This document shows, in pieces, positions 1 to 9,639 of a stretch of 16,983 bases of DNA (its first letter is position 1; each line of letters begins with the position of its first letter). Both the position numbers and the translations under genes were made by a program. The stretch lies in contig JAJRTI010000035.1 of assembly GCA_024278415.1 (NCBI GenBank), positions 1 through 16,983 on the forward strand, given 5' to 3'. The notes beneath the pieces are model-generated. The model did no database searches. It saw only the letters and a list, made by a program, of their open reading frames with translations, and had not been told where the DNA came from. The stretch is from Planctomycetota bacterium. Lineage in GTDB: Bacteria > Planctomycetota > Brocadiia > JAJRTI01.

Positions 1-394
1 GGATCGCGTCCAAGACTTGCTCGATCTCGGCATCGGTGCGCAAGCCCCGGCCACTGATCACGATGCCCAGCGAGTGGGAGCCAACCGCCGCGGCTTGGTC
101 CGCCGCCCGTTCAATCTCCGAAGTCTCGACCAAAGGGAACACCTTCACATCCGCACCGTAGTGCGCGGACTGCGAACAGAACCGGCAGTCCTCGCTGCAC
201 TCGCCTTGCTTCGCGCTGATGATCGAGCATGACAGAACACGGTCGCCCTTGAAGCGGCGTCGGATTCTGTTCGCCCAGTAGAGCAGATCGTCGTACGCGT
301 CGCCTTCAGCCGCGAGGAGCCTAAGCAACTCGTCTCGCGTCAGCGGCTGGCATGCAAGGGCCTTTTGGGCCAAGTCATGGAACTGGGGAGTCAT
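1..394 (-). CDS. bioB: Biotin synthase, N-terminal 131 residues (cut by window edge)
   Basis: Radical SAM enzyme that inserts sulfur into dethiobiotin, the last step of biotin synthesis, in the cytoplasm. The visible part holds the radical-SAM cluster motif CSEDCRFC, with C66, C70 and C73 as the ligands of the 4Fe-4S cluster, followed by SQSAHY. The preceding stretch (LSCSIISAKQGE) is also typical of BioB. The start ATG (394-392) overlaps the stop codon of the upstream muropeptide gene by one base (TGATG), which fixes the start and suggests translational coupling. The C-terminal two thirds, including the 2Fe-2S cluster ligands, lie outside the window. Other radical SAM proteins of the HydE/PylB type share the cluster motif, but the CSxxSAKxGxCxEDC context favours BioB. 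Pairing biotin synthase with a cell-wall recycling enzyme is unusual. Confidence 0.85.
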   Translation of the reverse strand, partial: MTPQFHDLAQKALACQPLTRDELLRLLAAEGDAYDDLLYWANRIRRRFKGDRVLSCSIISAKQGECSEDCRFCSQSAHYGADVKVFPLVETSEIERAADQAAAVGSHSLGIVISGRGLRTDAEIEQVLDAI

Positions 395-2604
395 CAGTAG
401 AGCTGGACCTCCTGTGTGATGTCCGCGAATGCCTGGAGGGCGCGATCCCATCGAGCCGCGATCCGTGCGACGGGAACTCCGCGCCGCGCATCACGCACGG
501 CTTGGGCGTCGCCGAAGAGAATACGTGTGCGGCCGAGTTCGTGCCGCTTGCCGAAAAGCTGGTGCAGCACTTGCGCGATCGTGAGCGCGGTGAGGCCGGG
601 CCTGAAGCGCGTGCGATGGCCCAGCATGATGTAGACGCCGCCGCAGCGCAGGCCTTCGTACTTGCTCGATGCCGGCTGGAACCAGATTGGCGTGAAGGAC
701 AGACCTGGCAGCCCGCGTTCGTTGAGCGCCTGGGCGAAGCCGACCGCGTCGATCCACGGCGCGCCCATGACCTCAAATGGGGTGTCCGTGCCCCGGCCCA
801 CTGAAACGTTGGAGAATTCCAGAGCACCGATCGCCGGGTAGAGAATCGCTTGCTTGAGGTTGCGCATGTTCGGCGACGGGTTGGCCCAGGGCAGACCGGT
901 CTCGTCAAAGAACATGCCCCGCTGCCAACGGGACATTTTGGCGACGCGAAGGTCGCAGCCAATGCGCAGTGTCAGGTTCGCGAACGTGGCCAGTTCGCCG
1001 ATGGTGAGACCGTGGCGCATGGGGATCGGAAGATGCGCGACCAGAGAAGACTTGATCCCACGCTTCAGCACAGGCCCGCAGGTATCGATGCCGTTGATGG
1101 GATTCGGCCGATCGAGAACGATGAATCGAATGCCGGCCCGCGCAGCCGCTCGCATGCAGAGGCACAAGGTCGCCGCGTACGTGTAGAAACGCGTACCAAT
1201 GTCCTGAATGTCGAAGACGAGCGTGTCGATGCCGTCGAGCATCGCCGGTGTGGGCGCGCGATGTTCGCCGTACAGGCTGTGGATGGGAAGGCCGCAGGCC
1301 GCGTGCTGGCTTGAAGGCACGTGTTCGTCGAGCTTGCCCTCGAAGCCATGCTCGGGCGAGAAGATCGCCGCGACCGTCAGGCCCTCACGGGCCAGCAAGT
1401 GATCGAGCAAATGCCGGCCATCGCGGTCGATGGCGGTGTGGTTGGCGACAAGGCCAACCCGCGAGCCGCGCAGCATGGAGCAATCATCTTGCACGAGCCG
1501 ATCCAGTCCGGTTTCCACGCCCGTTGACGGAACGGCAGGTGCCGCTTGCGCCATGGCCGCGGCAATGCTGGCGACCTGGGCCCGAACAGGCTTCGCGTCG
1601 CCACCGTCATCGGGGTGAACGCGATTGGACAGGATGATGACAGACGTCCGTGCTGCTGGATCGAGCCAGATCGATGTCCCGGTGAAGCCGCTGTGGCCAA
1701 CAGACCCAAACGGAAAGACGTGGCCCCGGACGCTGGAGTAGGGGGAGTCGACGTCCCAGCCCAGGCCGCGCACGTTGCCATCCGGTAGCCTGCGCGGGCG
1801 AAGGAATTCGCGCACTGTCTGAGCGCGGAGGAACAGGCCATGTGGTGTCCAGCCCTCGGCGAGGATCATGTCGGCCAAGCGCCGCAAGTCGCTCACGGTT
1901 GAGAAAAGCCCGGCATGGCCCGCAGCTCCGCCGAGCACAAACGCGTTCTCGTCGTGCACCTCCCCGCGCAGCAACTTGCCGCGGCGCCGCGCGGTGGGCG
2001 CGCATCGCGAGCGGAGCGTTTTTGCGGGATTGAAGCACGTGTCCGTCATGCCCAACGGACCGAAGACCTCGGCCATACAGAACGCATCGAAGGGAACACC
2101 GGCGACGGCCTCGACAATCTTGGCCAAGAGGATGGCTCCGAGGTCACTGTAGACGAACTTGGAGCCAGGCGCGTGTGGCAAGCGCCTCGCGGCGATGTCC
2201 GCCACCACATCTTCCGCGTTGGTGAAGCCGCGGCGCAGGTAGTTGTCGTAAGCGGGCAGGCCGGAGGTGTGCGTAAGCAGGTGGGTCACGGTGATGTCGC
2301 GCTTGCGGCCCCTGCGCAAGCCGGGGAGAAAGCGGCTCGCGCGGATGCCCATCGCCAAGTCGCCGCGATCCACGAGCCGAGCGATGGCCAGGCTCGTGGC
2401 CGCGACCTTCGTGACTGAGGCCAAGTCGAACACGGTGGAGACCGTCATGCGCTCCCGCTTGCCCACGACCTTGCGGAAGCCGTATGCCTTGCGCACGAGC
2501 GTGCGCCCGCGGTGCGCGATGTCCACGACCGCGCCGGGGATCTCGCCACGGTCAATCGCGGCCCTCACGGCATGGTCGAGACGCGATCTCAGTTCTTGGT
2601 GCAT
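394..2604 (-). CDS. Serine hydrolase (AmiE-like) fused to NamZ-type exo-beta-N-acetylmuramidase (DUF1343)
   Basis: Two-domain protein, 736 residues from the ATG. Residues about 1-350 form a beta-lactamase/class C PBP-type serine hydrolase with nucleophile motif S63-V-T-K66, Y152-S-D154 in the YxN position and H304-S-G306. Residues about 370-736 are a DUF1343/NamZ domain with SPEHG (416-420, containing a conserved Glu), FDIQDIGTRFYTY (464-476), DRPNP (498-502), PMRHG (528-532) and PSPNM (576-580). In Bacillus subtilis, NamZ (YbbC) is an exo-muramidase and AmiE (YbbE) a beta-lactamase-fold N-acetylmuramyl-L-alanine amidase, encoded side by side for peptidoglycan recycling, so the fusion suggests the same two steps in one chain. 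I see no signal peptide, so a cytoplasmic location is inferred. A TTG at 2628 would add eight residues. Neither start has a clear ribosome site; the ATG fits the domain edge better. bioB follows with a one-base overlap. Confidence 0.9.
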   Translation of the reverse strand: MHQELRSRLDHAVRAAIDRGEIPGAVVDIAHRGRTLVRKAYGFRKVVGKRERMTVSTVFDLASVTKVAATSLAIARLVDRGDLAMGIRASRFLPGLRRGRKRDITVTHLLTHTSGLPAYDNYLRRGFTNAEDVVADIAARRLPHAPGSKFVYSDLGAILLAKIVEAVAGVPFDAFCMAEVFGPLGMTDTCFNPAKTLRSRCAPTARRRGKLLRGEVHDENAFVLGGAAGHAGLFSTVSDLRRLADMILAEGWTPHGLFLRAQTVREFLRPRRLPDGNVRGLGWDVDSPYSSVRGHVFPFGSVGHSGFTGTSIWLDPAARTSVIILSNRVHPDDGGDAKPVRAQVASIAAAMAQAAPAVPSTGVETGLDRLVQDDCSMLRGSRVGLVANHTAIDRDGRHLLDHLLAREGLTVAAIFSPEHGFEGKLDEHVPSSQHAACGLPIHSLYGEHRAPTPAMLDGIDTLVFDIQDIGTRFYTYAATLCLCMRAAARAGIRFIVLDRPNPINGIDTCGPVLKRGIKSSLVAHLPIPMRHGLTIGELATFANLTLRIGCDLRVAKMSRWQRGMFFDETGLPWANPSPNMRNLKQAILYPAIGALEFSNVSVGRGTDTPFEVMGAPWIDAVGFAQALNERGLPGLSFTPIWFQPASSKYEGLRCGGVYIMLGHRTRFRPGLTALTIAQVLHQLFGKRHELGRTRILFGDAQAVRDARRGVPVARIAARWDRALQAFADITQEVQLY

Positions 2605-2712
2605 CTTGAGCAAGTGGGTAATTGGCAATGCGGGCGTTGTTCATATGGCAACAGGGCAGTTCCCGCCGTCCGGTGGACGTGTCGCTTTGCCCGCCGGTGT
2701 GGCCGCAGCAAC

Positions 2713-2728
2713 GGGCGATAAATCGCCC
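2713..2728. repeat. Perfect 16-bp palindrome, REP-like
   Basis: GGGCGAT-AA-ATCGCCC is a perfect 7-bp inverted repeat around an AA centre, followed by TACTACC. Short palindromes of this kind often occur as dispersed intergenic repeats. Only one copy is in this window, so that identity is inferred. It has no U-tract and is not a good terminator. It lies about 110 bp upstream of the minus-strand start. Confidence 0.4.
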
Positions 2729-2813
2729 TACTACCAGCCAACTGCGCCTTGCCGCACACGCCGAACAAGGCGGTCTCGTCGATGGCCTATGGGAAAACTC
2801 CAAGCCTGGCATA

Positions 2814-2842
2814 TTGACAACCGGCTGCCAATTTGGCATGAT
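2814..2842 (+). promoter_or_regulatory. Sigma-70-like promoter with an operator-like palindrome in its spacer
   Basis: TTGACA (2814-2819) is followed after exactly 17 bp by CATGAT (2837-2842), a perfect -35 with a four-of-six -10. The spacer contains the perfect palindrome TGCCAA-T-TTGGCA (2826-2838), a position where a bound repressor would block polymerase. A further TTGGCA half site is at 2865-2870. It would give the chaperone operon a leader of about 180 nt. The palindrome could instead be an upstream enhancer for the sigma-54 promoter. Confidence 0.4.
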
Positions 2843-2921
2843 GCTGGCCTCGATCGATGTCTAATTGGCAGCGTTTCATGGGGCACTGGGACCATGCCTG
2901 GATCGCCTATCGCTGTAAGGT

Positions 2922-2956
2922 GCAAATTGACAGACAGTTGCGACATGCCACTTTGC
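2922..2956. promoter_or_regulatory. Imperfect inverted repeat upstream of the sigma-54-like promoter
   Basis: GCAAATTGACA (2922-2932) and TGCCACTTTGC (2946-2956) are inverted copies matching at 9 of 11 positions, separated by 13 bp. The centre lies about 75 bp upstream of the start expected for the sigma-54 promoter, within the usual range for activator binding. A binding role is inferred from position and symmetry only. Confidence 0.3.
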
Positions 2957-2986
2957 TTCGTTCCCGGTCAGCGTACCGTGGAATTG

Positions 2987-3003
2987 CTGGCACTGGCCTT
3001 GCT
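2987..3003 (+). promoter_or_regulatory. Sigma-54 (-24/-12) promoter of the chaperone operon
   Basis: CTGGCACTGGCCTTGCT matches the -24/-12 consensus YTGGCACG-RNNN-TTGCW at every fixed position except one (T for G after TGGCAC). The invariant GG (2989-2990) and GC (3001-3002) are separated by the required 10 bp. The expected start is near 3014, giving a very short leader that begins at the ribosome site GAGGAG (3013-3018). A sigma-54 activator gene lies at 8184-9608. In a GC-rich genome a chance match is possible. Confidence 0.55.
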
Positions 3004-3026
3004 GATGGCCGCCGAGGAGACGAGTG

Positions 3027-3728
3027 ATGGATGAACAGAGGATAGCAGTTCACATCCTTTGCAACAACCCAGAAGTCTGCAAGCGAATCGCCGGGTATGC
3101 AGAGCGATGTGGCTGCGCGGCGCAGTCGGTAGCGGAAACGCTTGACGCGCTCGACAGCATCGAAGACGGGTTCGGCATCCTCGTGTCCTACTTCGATCAC
3201 ATCGAGCCCGTGCACCTTCGCTTCATGGAACGTGTGAAGCAGCGATGCCCGAAGCTGAGCCTCGTGGTCGTTGGCGAAGAAGACACCGCGGCCGCGGCCG
3301 TCGATGCGATGCGCTCGGGTGCGGACTACTATGTGGCGGCGAGTGCGATGGACGTTCGGCTGTTCGACGCGTTGGACAATCTGGCGCAGTTCGTCCGTGC
3401 GGAGCAGGTGGCCGCGGCTGAGGAAAAGGCGCCGCGCCGGGAGCACGAGTGGGATACGTCGTTGGCTGGCTTGCGCGACATGCTCAAGGATCTCATGGCC
3501 TTGTCGCACAACGCCATGGCGACGATCGAGCATGCGCCTCCCCTTGCCTCCGCGAGACGCGCCGGAGTGTGGTTCGCGCAGACGGGCATGTCCATGCGCG
3601 ACCTGGAACGCCGCGCCATCGAGGAGGCGCTTCGCGAGTGCGACCGCAACCGCACGCGCGCGGCAGACATGCTTCAGATTAGCATTCGGACGCTACACAG
3701 AAAGATCCGCGAATACAACTTAGCCTAG
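3027..3728 (+). CDS. Degenerate receiver domain plus Fis-type HTH DNA-binding protein
   Basis: 233 residues from the ATG; a GTG one codon earlier is possible, but GAGGAG at 3013-3018 is well spaced for the ATG. Residues 8-122 have the pattern of a response-regulator receiver (for example AMRSGADYY at 95-102), but the phosphorylation residues look lost by eye: C12-N13 stand where the acidic pair belongs, S54/Y55 where the phospho-acceptor Asp belongs, G83 for the conserved Thr/Ser and Ala near 104 for the Lys. Residues 130-180 form a linker. Residues 189-231 are a Fis-type helix-turn-helix (RAADMLQISIRTLHRKI) as at the end of NtrC-family activators. There is no AAA+ domain, so it should not open sigma-54 complexes itself. 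First gene of the operon, nine bases before the rhomboid gene. Likely a phosphorylation-independent regulator; target unknown. Confidence 0.8.
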   Translation: MDEQRIAVHILCNNPEVCKRIAGYAERCGCAAQSVAETLDALDSIEDGFGILVSYFDHIEPVHLRFMERVKQRCPKLSLVVVGEEDTAAAAVDAMRSGADYYVAASAMDVRLFDALDNLAQFVRAEQVAAAEEKAPRREHEWDTSLAGLRDMLKDLMALSHNAMATIEHAPPLASARRAGVWFAQTGMSMRDLERRAIEEALRECDRNRTRAADMLQISIRTLHRKIREYNLA

Positions 3729-3737
3729 CCGCACTGC

Positions 3738-4433
3738 ATGTTTCTTGTTCCTTACCGCGACGATGGGCCCGCTCGTGCGTTCCCACTTGTGACGATCGGG
3801 ATCATCCTGCTCAACGCGGTGGTATTCATGCTCGAACTGCGTTTGGACGAATCGCAGTTGACCGAGTTTGTTCGTGATTACGGGCTGGTTCCGTCCTCCT
3901 TCGCAGGCTTCAGCAGCCTGATGGACTTGAAGGACGCGGCCCGATCGTTGATCACGTTTATGTTCCTTCACGGGAGCCTGACGCACTTCGTTGGCAACAT
4001 GTGGTTCCTGTGGCTGTTTGGCGACAATGTCGAGTCGCGCCTTGGACGGCGCCGCTTTCTGTTGCTCTACCTCATGAGCGGTGCGATCGGCGGGATTGCG
4101 CACGTGGCTCTGAACTGGCGTTCGCCAGCGCCTTGCGTGGGCGCGAGCAGCGCGGTGGCAGGCGTGATGGGCGCCTACCTGATGCTGTTCCCGCGCGCGA
4201 AGGTTCGGACACTGTTTCTGCTGGTGATTGTGCCGCTATTCTTTGCTGTGCCTGCATGGGCATTCATCCTGGTGTGGTTTGCCGTGCAGGTGCACAGCGG
4301 GCTTGGCCAGGTGGCCATGACGAGCAACATCGCTTTCTGGGCGCACGTGGGCGGATTCATCGCCGGCGTGTGGCTCCAAGGCGAACTGAAGCCGCCGCGA
4401 CGGCCAAGGGAGCGTTATGTTTCTGGCTTTTAG
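3738..4433 (+). CDS. Rhomboid-family intramembrane serine protease
   Basis: 231-residue integral membrane protease with about six hydrophobic segments (near 15-34, 72-96, 105-125, 133-152, 158-181 and 196-214). Rhomboids cut transmembrane substrates within the bilayer using a Ser-His dyad. Here the motif G135-A-S137-S gives nucleophile S137, and A-H203-V-G-G-F gives the catalytic His. The family signature before transmembrane segment 2, HGSLTHFVGNMWFLWLFG (78-95), supplies the oxyanion-side His and Asn (H83, N87). All catalytic positions are present, so it should be active. Its start lies nine bases after the regulator and its stop 16 bases before clpB, which argues for one transcript. The context suggests a role in membrane protein quality control alongside the chaperones; the substrate is unknown. 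Confidence 0.93.
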   Translation: MFLVPYRDDGPARAFPLVTIGIILLNAVVFMLELRLDESQLTEFVRDYGLVPSSFAGFSSLMDLKDAARSLITFMFLHGSLTHFVGNMWFLWLFGDNVESRLGRRRFLLLYLMSGAIGGIAHVALNWRSPAPCVGASSAVAGVMGAYLMLFPRAKVRTLFLLVIVPLFFAVPAWAFILVWFAVQVHSGLGQVAMTSNIAFWAHVGGFIAGVWLQGELKPPRRPRERYVSGF

Positions 4434-4449
4434 GTCTTGAGGTCCTATC

Positions 4450-7041
<2,592 letters not shown>

Positions 7042-7076
7042 CCTGGCGAACTCTGCGAGTCTGACGAAGATCACCC

Positions 7077-8174
7077 ATGCCTAATCCTGACTACTACGAA
7101 ATCCTCGGGGTGAAACCCAACGCCCCGGACAAGGAGATCAAGTCCGCGTTTCGAAAGCTTGCCAAGCAGTACCACCCGGACACCCACCCTGGCGACAAGA
7201 CGGCCGAGGAAAAGTTCAAGGAGATCAGCCAGGCGTACGAAGCGCTCAGCGACCCCAAGAAACGCAAACAGTATGACCAGATGCGAGAGGCCGCCGAGCA
7301 CGGCTTCGGTTTTGGCGGAGGCTTCGAGGGCTTTGAGGGATTCGGCCAGAAGGGCGGGGGACAGGATGCGTTTGGCTTGGGGGGGCTGGGCGAGATGTTC
7401 AGTTCGCTCTTTGGAGGGGCTGGGCCGCGTACGGGCCAACGCACGCGGGCGCGGCAAGGCGAGGACGCGGTCTTCGAGGTTGAGGTGCCCTTTGAGGAGG
7501 CCATGCGCGGCGGGCACCGGATGGTGGCCGTGCCCCTGCACCGCGCCTGCAAGACTTGTGGCGGCTCGGGGGCCGCGCCTGGATCGACGCCGCAGACGTG
7601 CCTCCAGTGCGGGGGCACAGGCAAGGTCACGCTCTCGCAAGGCGCGTTCGGCGTGAGCCGGCCGTGCTCGCAGTGCTACGGCCGTGGGCAGATTGTGGCG
7701 AACCCATGCCGCTCGTGCCACGGATCGGGCCAGCGCACGATCCAAAAGAAGATCAGGATCACCGTGCCCAAGGGCGCAGAAGACGGCGCCAAGCTTCGCA
7801 TGCCCGGCATGGGCCACGCTGGCGCCAACGGAGGGCCCAATGGCGACCTCACGCTTGTGTTGCGCGTCGCGAGCGACCCGACGTTTACGCGCAAGGGCGA
7901 CGACGTGTACTGCGACGTGACCATCAACCTGGCTCAAGCTGTGCTGGGAGGGACCATCACTGTGCCGACCGTGCTTGGCTCCGCACAGATGACCGTGCCG
8001 CCGGGCGTGACGCCTGGGAGCAAGCTCCGCCTCAGGGGCCAAGGCGCGCCGACGAAGCACGGCGGCAGGGGGGATCAGTACGTCACAATCCGGGTGGCCA
8101 TCCCCAAGAACCTAACCGCGGAGCAGCGCAAGGCGTTCGAGGCGTTCGCGGCCGCCGCGAAGCTGGAACACTGA
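7077..8174 (+). CDS. dnaJ: Co-chaperone DnaJ (class A Hsp40)
   Basis: 365-residue J-domain protein that delivers substrates to DnaK and stimulates its ATPase. The J domain (about 4-70) has the essential H33-P-D35 tripeptide. A Gly/Phe-rich linker (76-116) follows. The zinc-binding region has all four CxxCxGxG repeats, starting at C158, C175, C197 and C211. The two beta-rich substrate domains and C-terminal region follow (about 220-350). All class A elements are present, so it should be functional rather than a CbpA-like class B protein. It closes the operon, 35 bp after clpB, and ends nine bases from the stop of the convergent NtrC-type regulator. There is no room for a terminator between them, so the two transcripts probably overlap at their 3' ends. 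Confidence 0.96.
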   Translation: MPNPDYYEILGVKPNAPDKEIKSAFRKLAKQYHPDTHPGDKTAEEKFKEISQAYEALSDPKKRKQYDQMREAAEHGFGFGGGFEGFEGFGQKGGGQDAFGLGGLGEMFSSLFGGAGPRTGQRTRARQGEDAVFEVEVPFEEAMRGGHRMVAVPLHRACKTCGGSGAAPGSTPQTCLQCGGTGKVTLSQGAFGVSRPCSQCYGRGQIVANPCRSCHGSGQRTIQKKIRITVPKGAEDGAKLRMPGMGHAGANGGPNGDLTLVLRVASDPTFTRKGDDVYCDVTINLAQAVLGGTITVPTVLGSAQMTVPPGVTPGSKLRLRGQGAPTKHGGRGDQYVTIRVAIPKNLTAEQRKAFEAFAAAAKLEH

Positions 8175-8183
8175 GCGCGCGAG

Positions 8184-9608
8184 TCAGCCCTCCTGGAACT
8201 CCTCGATGCGCACGTCGCACTTGCGCAGGAGACGGTACAGGCTCCCGCGTTCGAGCCCGGCGTGTTGCGCGGCTTGCACCACATTCCCCTGGAACTTGAT
8301 CAGCAATGCGCGCAGATACTGTGCCGTGCTGTCCCTATTCATACGCTCCACGGCCTCTCGGTAGGGCATGTCGAGCAGGTGCGAACCGATGCTCGCGCCG
8401 CTGGCGGGGGGGGGGCCGCCGTCCAAGCCCAACGTCTTGCTGATGGGGTAAGAGTTGAGCACATCCGCGGTGAGGACGTTGCCTTCCGCCATGAGCACGG
8501 CTACAGCGATCGTGTTCTCAAGCTCCCGGACGTTGCCAGGCCAGTCGTGGGCTTGGAGGAGTTGAATCGCGTCAGGGTCCACGTCGAGCGGCTCCTTGCC
8601 CTCGCGCTTGGAGTGCTTGGCGATGAAATGCTCCGTCAGGGCCGGCACGTCCTCGATACGCTCGCGCAAAGGCGGGATGGGAATGATGAAGACGTTGAGC
8701 CGGTAGAAGAGGTCTTCCCTGAAGCGGCCCTCTTCGACAGCTTGCCGCAGGTCGATGTTCGTCGCGGCCACGAACCGCGCGTCGATGGGCTTGTCACGCA
8801 CCGCGCCTACAGGGCGAATCTCGCGTTCCTGGATGGCGCGGTTGAGCTTGACCTGCACCTCCAGGGGCAGTTCGCTAATCTCATCGAGGAAGGCGGTGCC
8901 GGATTTGGCCTCTTCAAGAAGGCCCACTTTGATGGCGTCTGCTCCAGAGAATGCCCCTTTCACGTGCCCGAAGAGTTCGGACTCCATCAGATCCTTGGGC
9001 ATGGCTCCACAGTTGATGGGCACAAACCGCATGGCCTTGCGCTTGCTCGTGTAGTGGATGGCCCGCGCAAAGAGTTCCTTGCCGGTGCCGCTTTCGCCGG
9101 TAATGAGCACCGTCGCTTCGCTGTCCGCCGCCTTGGCGACGAGATCCAGGCAGAAGCGGATGGCTCGGCTCTCGCCGATGATCGCGTCTGGCCCCTGCGC
9201 GCGTTCGACCTCGCTTTGCAGCTCCGATGCCCTGTCTTGCAGAGCCTTGTGGTCGAGCGCGCGGTCGATGGTGATGGCGATCTGGTCAGGGTCGAAGGGT
9301 TTGGTAATGTAGTCGTACGCGCCGCGGCGCATAGCCTCCACCGCCTGGCTGACTTCGCCATACGCGGTCATAAGGATCACGATTGTTTTCGGATTGATCC
9401 GCTTGCACTCGTCGAGGAGTTCCATACCGGAGATGCCTGGCATGCGGATGTCCGTGACGACCAAGTCGAACGGCTCAGCCTTCAGCAGGTCGAGCCCCGC
9501 CCGGCCATCGGACGCCGTGGAAATGTCATAACGGTCGCCGAGGATGCGGCAGAACAGCTTCAGCATGTTCTCTTTGTCGTCAACGACCAGGATACGGCCA
9601 CTTGGCAT
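8184..9608 (-). CDS. NtrC-family sigma-54-dependent response regulator
   Basis: 474-residue bacterial enhancer-binding protein. The receiver domain (4-118) is intact: acidic pair D10-D11, phospho-acceptor D53, T81 and K103. The AAA+ domain (about 140-375) has Walker A GESGTGKE (171-178), the sigma-54-contact loop GAFSGA (218-223; Ser replaces the usual Thr), Walker B with FLDE (240-243), the segment FREDLFYRLNV with the Arg-finger region, and WPGNVREL (356-363). A proline-rich linker and a Fis-type HTH (about 440-465) end the protein. Phosphorylation should trigger oligomerisation and ATP-driven opening of sigma-54 promoters. It lies 31 bp after the kinase gene as its cognate partner. The linker is encoded over a run of nine C on the coding strand (8406-8414). 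Subfamily (AtoC-like or other) and regulon cannot be read from sequence alone. Confidence 0.95.
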   Translation of the reverse strand: MPSGRILVVDDKENMLKLFCRILGDRYDISTASDGRAGLDLLKAEPFDLVVTDIRMPGISGMELLDECKRINPKTIVILMTAYGEVSQAVEAMRRGAYDYITKPFDPDQIAITIDRALDHKALQDRASELQSEVERAQGPDAIIGESRAIRFCLDLVAKAADSEATVLITGESGTGKELFARAIHYTSKRKAMRFVPINCGAMPKDLMESELFGHVKGAFSGADAIKVGLLEEAKSGTAFLDEISELPLEVQVKLNRAIQEREIRPVGAVRDKPIDARFVAATNIDLRQAVEEGRFREDLFYRLNVFIIPIPPLRERIEDVPALTEHFIAKHSKREGKEPLDVDPDAIQLLQAHDWPGNVRELENTIAVAVLMAEGNVLTADVLNSYPISKTLGLDGGPPPASGASIGSHLLDMPYREAVERMNRDSTAQYLRALLIKFQGNVVQAAQHAGLERGSLYRLLRKCDVRIEEFQEG

Positions 9609-9639
9609 GGTTGCGTCTCAAGGGGAGAGGGCGTGGGAG

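Larger units (their letters stand above)
2605..3026. other. Divergent intergenic regulatory region
   Basis: About 400 bp between the minus-strand recycling/bioB unit and the plus-strand chaperone operon. Open frames across it lack family similarity that I recognise and look like chance. It holds a short REP-like palindrome (2713-2728), a sigma-70-like promoter with an embedded palindrome (2814-2842), an imperfect inverted repeat (2922-2956) and a sigma-54-like promoter (2987-3003). The octamer AATTGGCA occurs at 2620-2627 and 2863-2870. I found no convincing promoter for the minus-strand unit. Confidence 0.6.

Noticed and set aside
2926..2954. Second TTGACA-based promoter starting at about 2926
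   Set aside because: No acceptable -10 at 16-18 bp spacing (ACTTTG at 17).
2267..3034. 255-codon plus-strand frame across the divergent region
   Set aside because: Overlaps the serine-hydrolase coding region and the promoter elements; composition is not protein-like.
7071..8060. 329-codon minus-strand frame opposite dnaJ
   Set aside because: Antisense of a canonical DnaJ; rich in Arg/His/Ala with no motif.
8175..8183. Terminator between dnaJ and the convergent regulator
   Set aside because: The gap is only nine bases and no stem with T-tract is visible.
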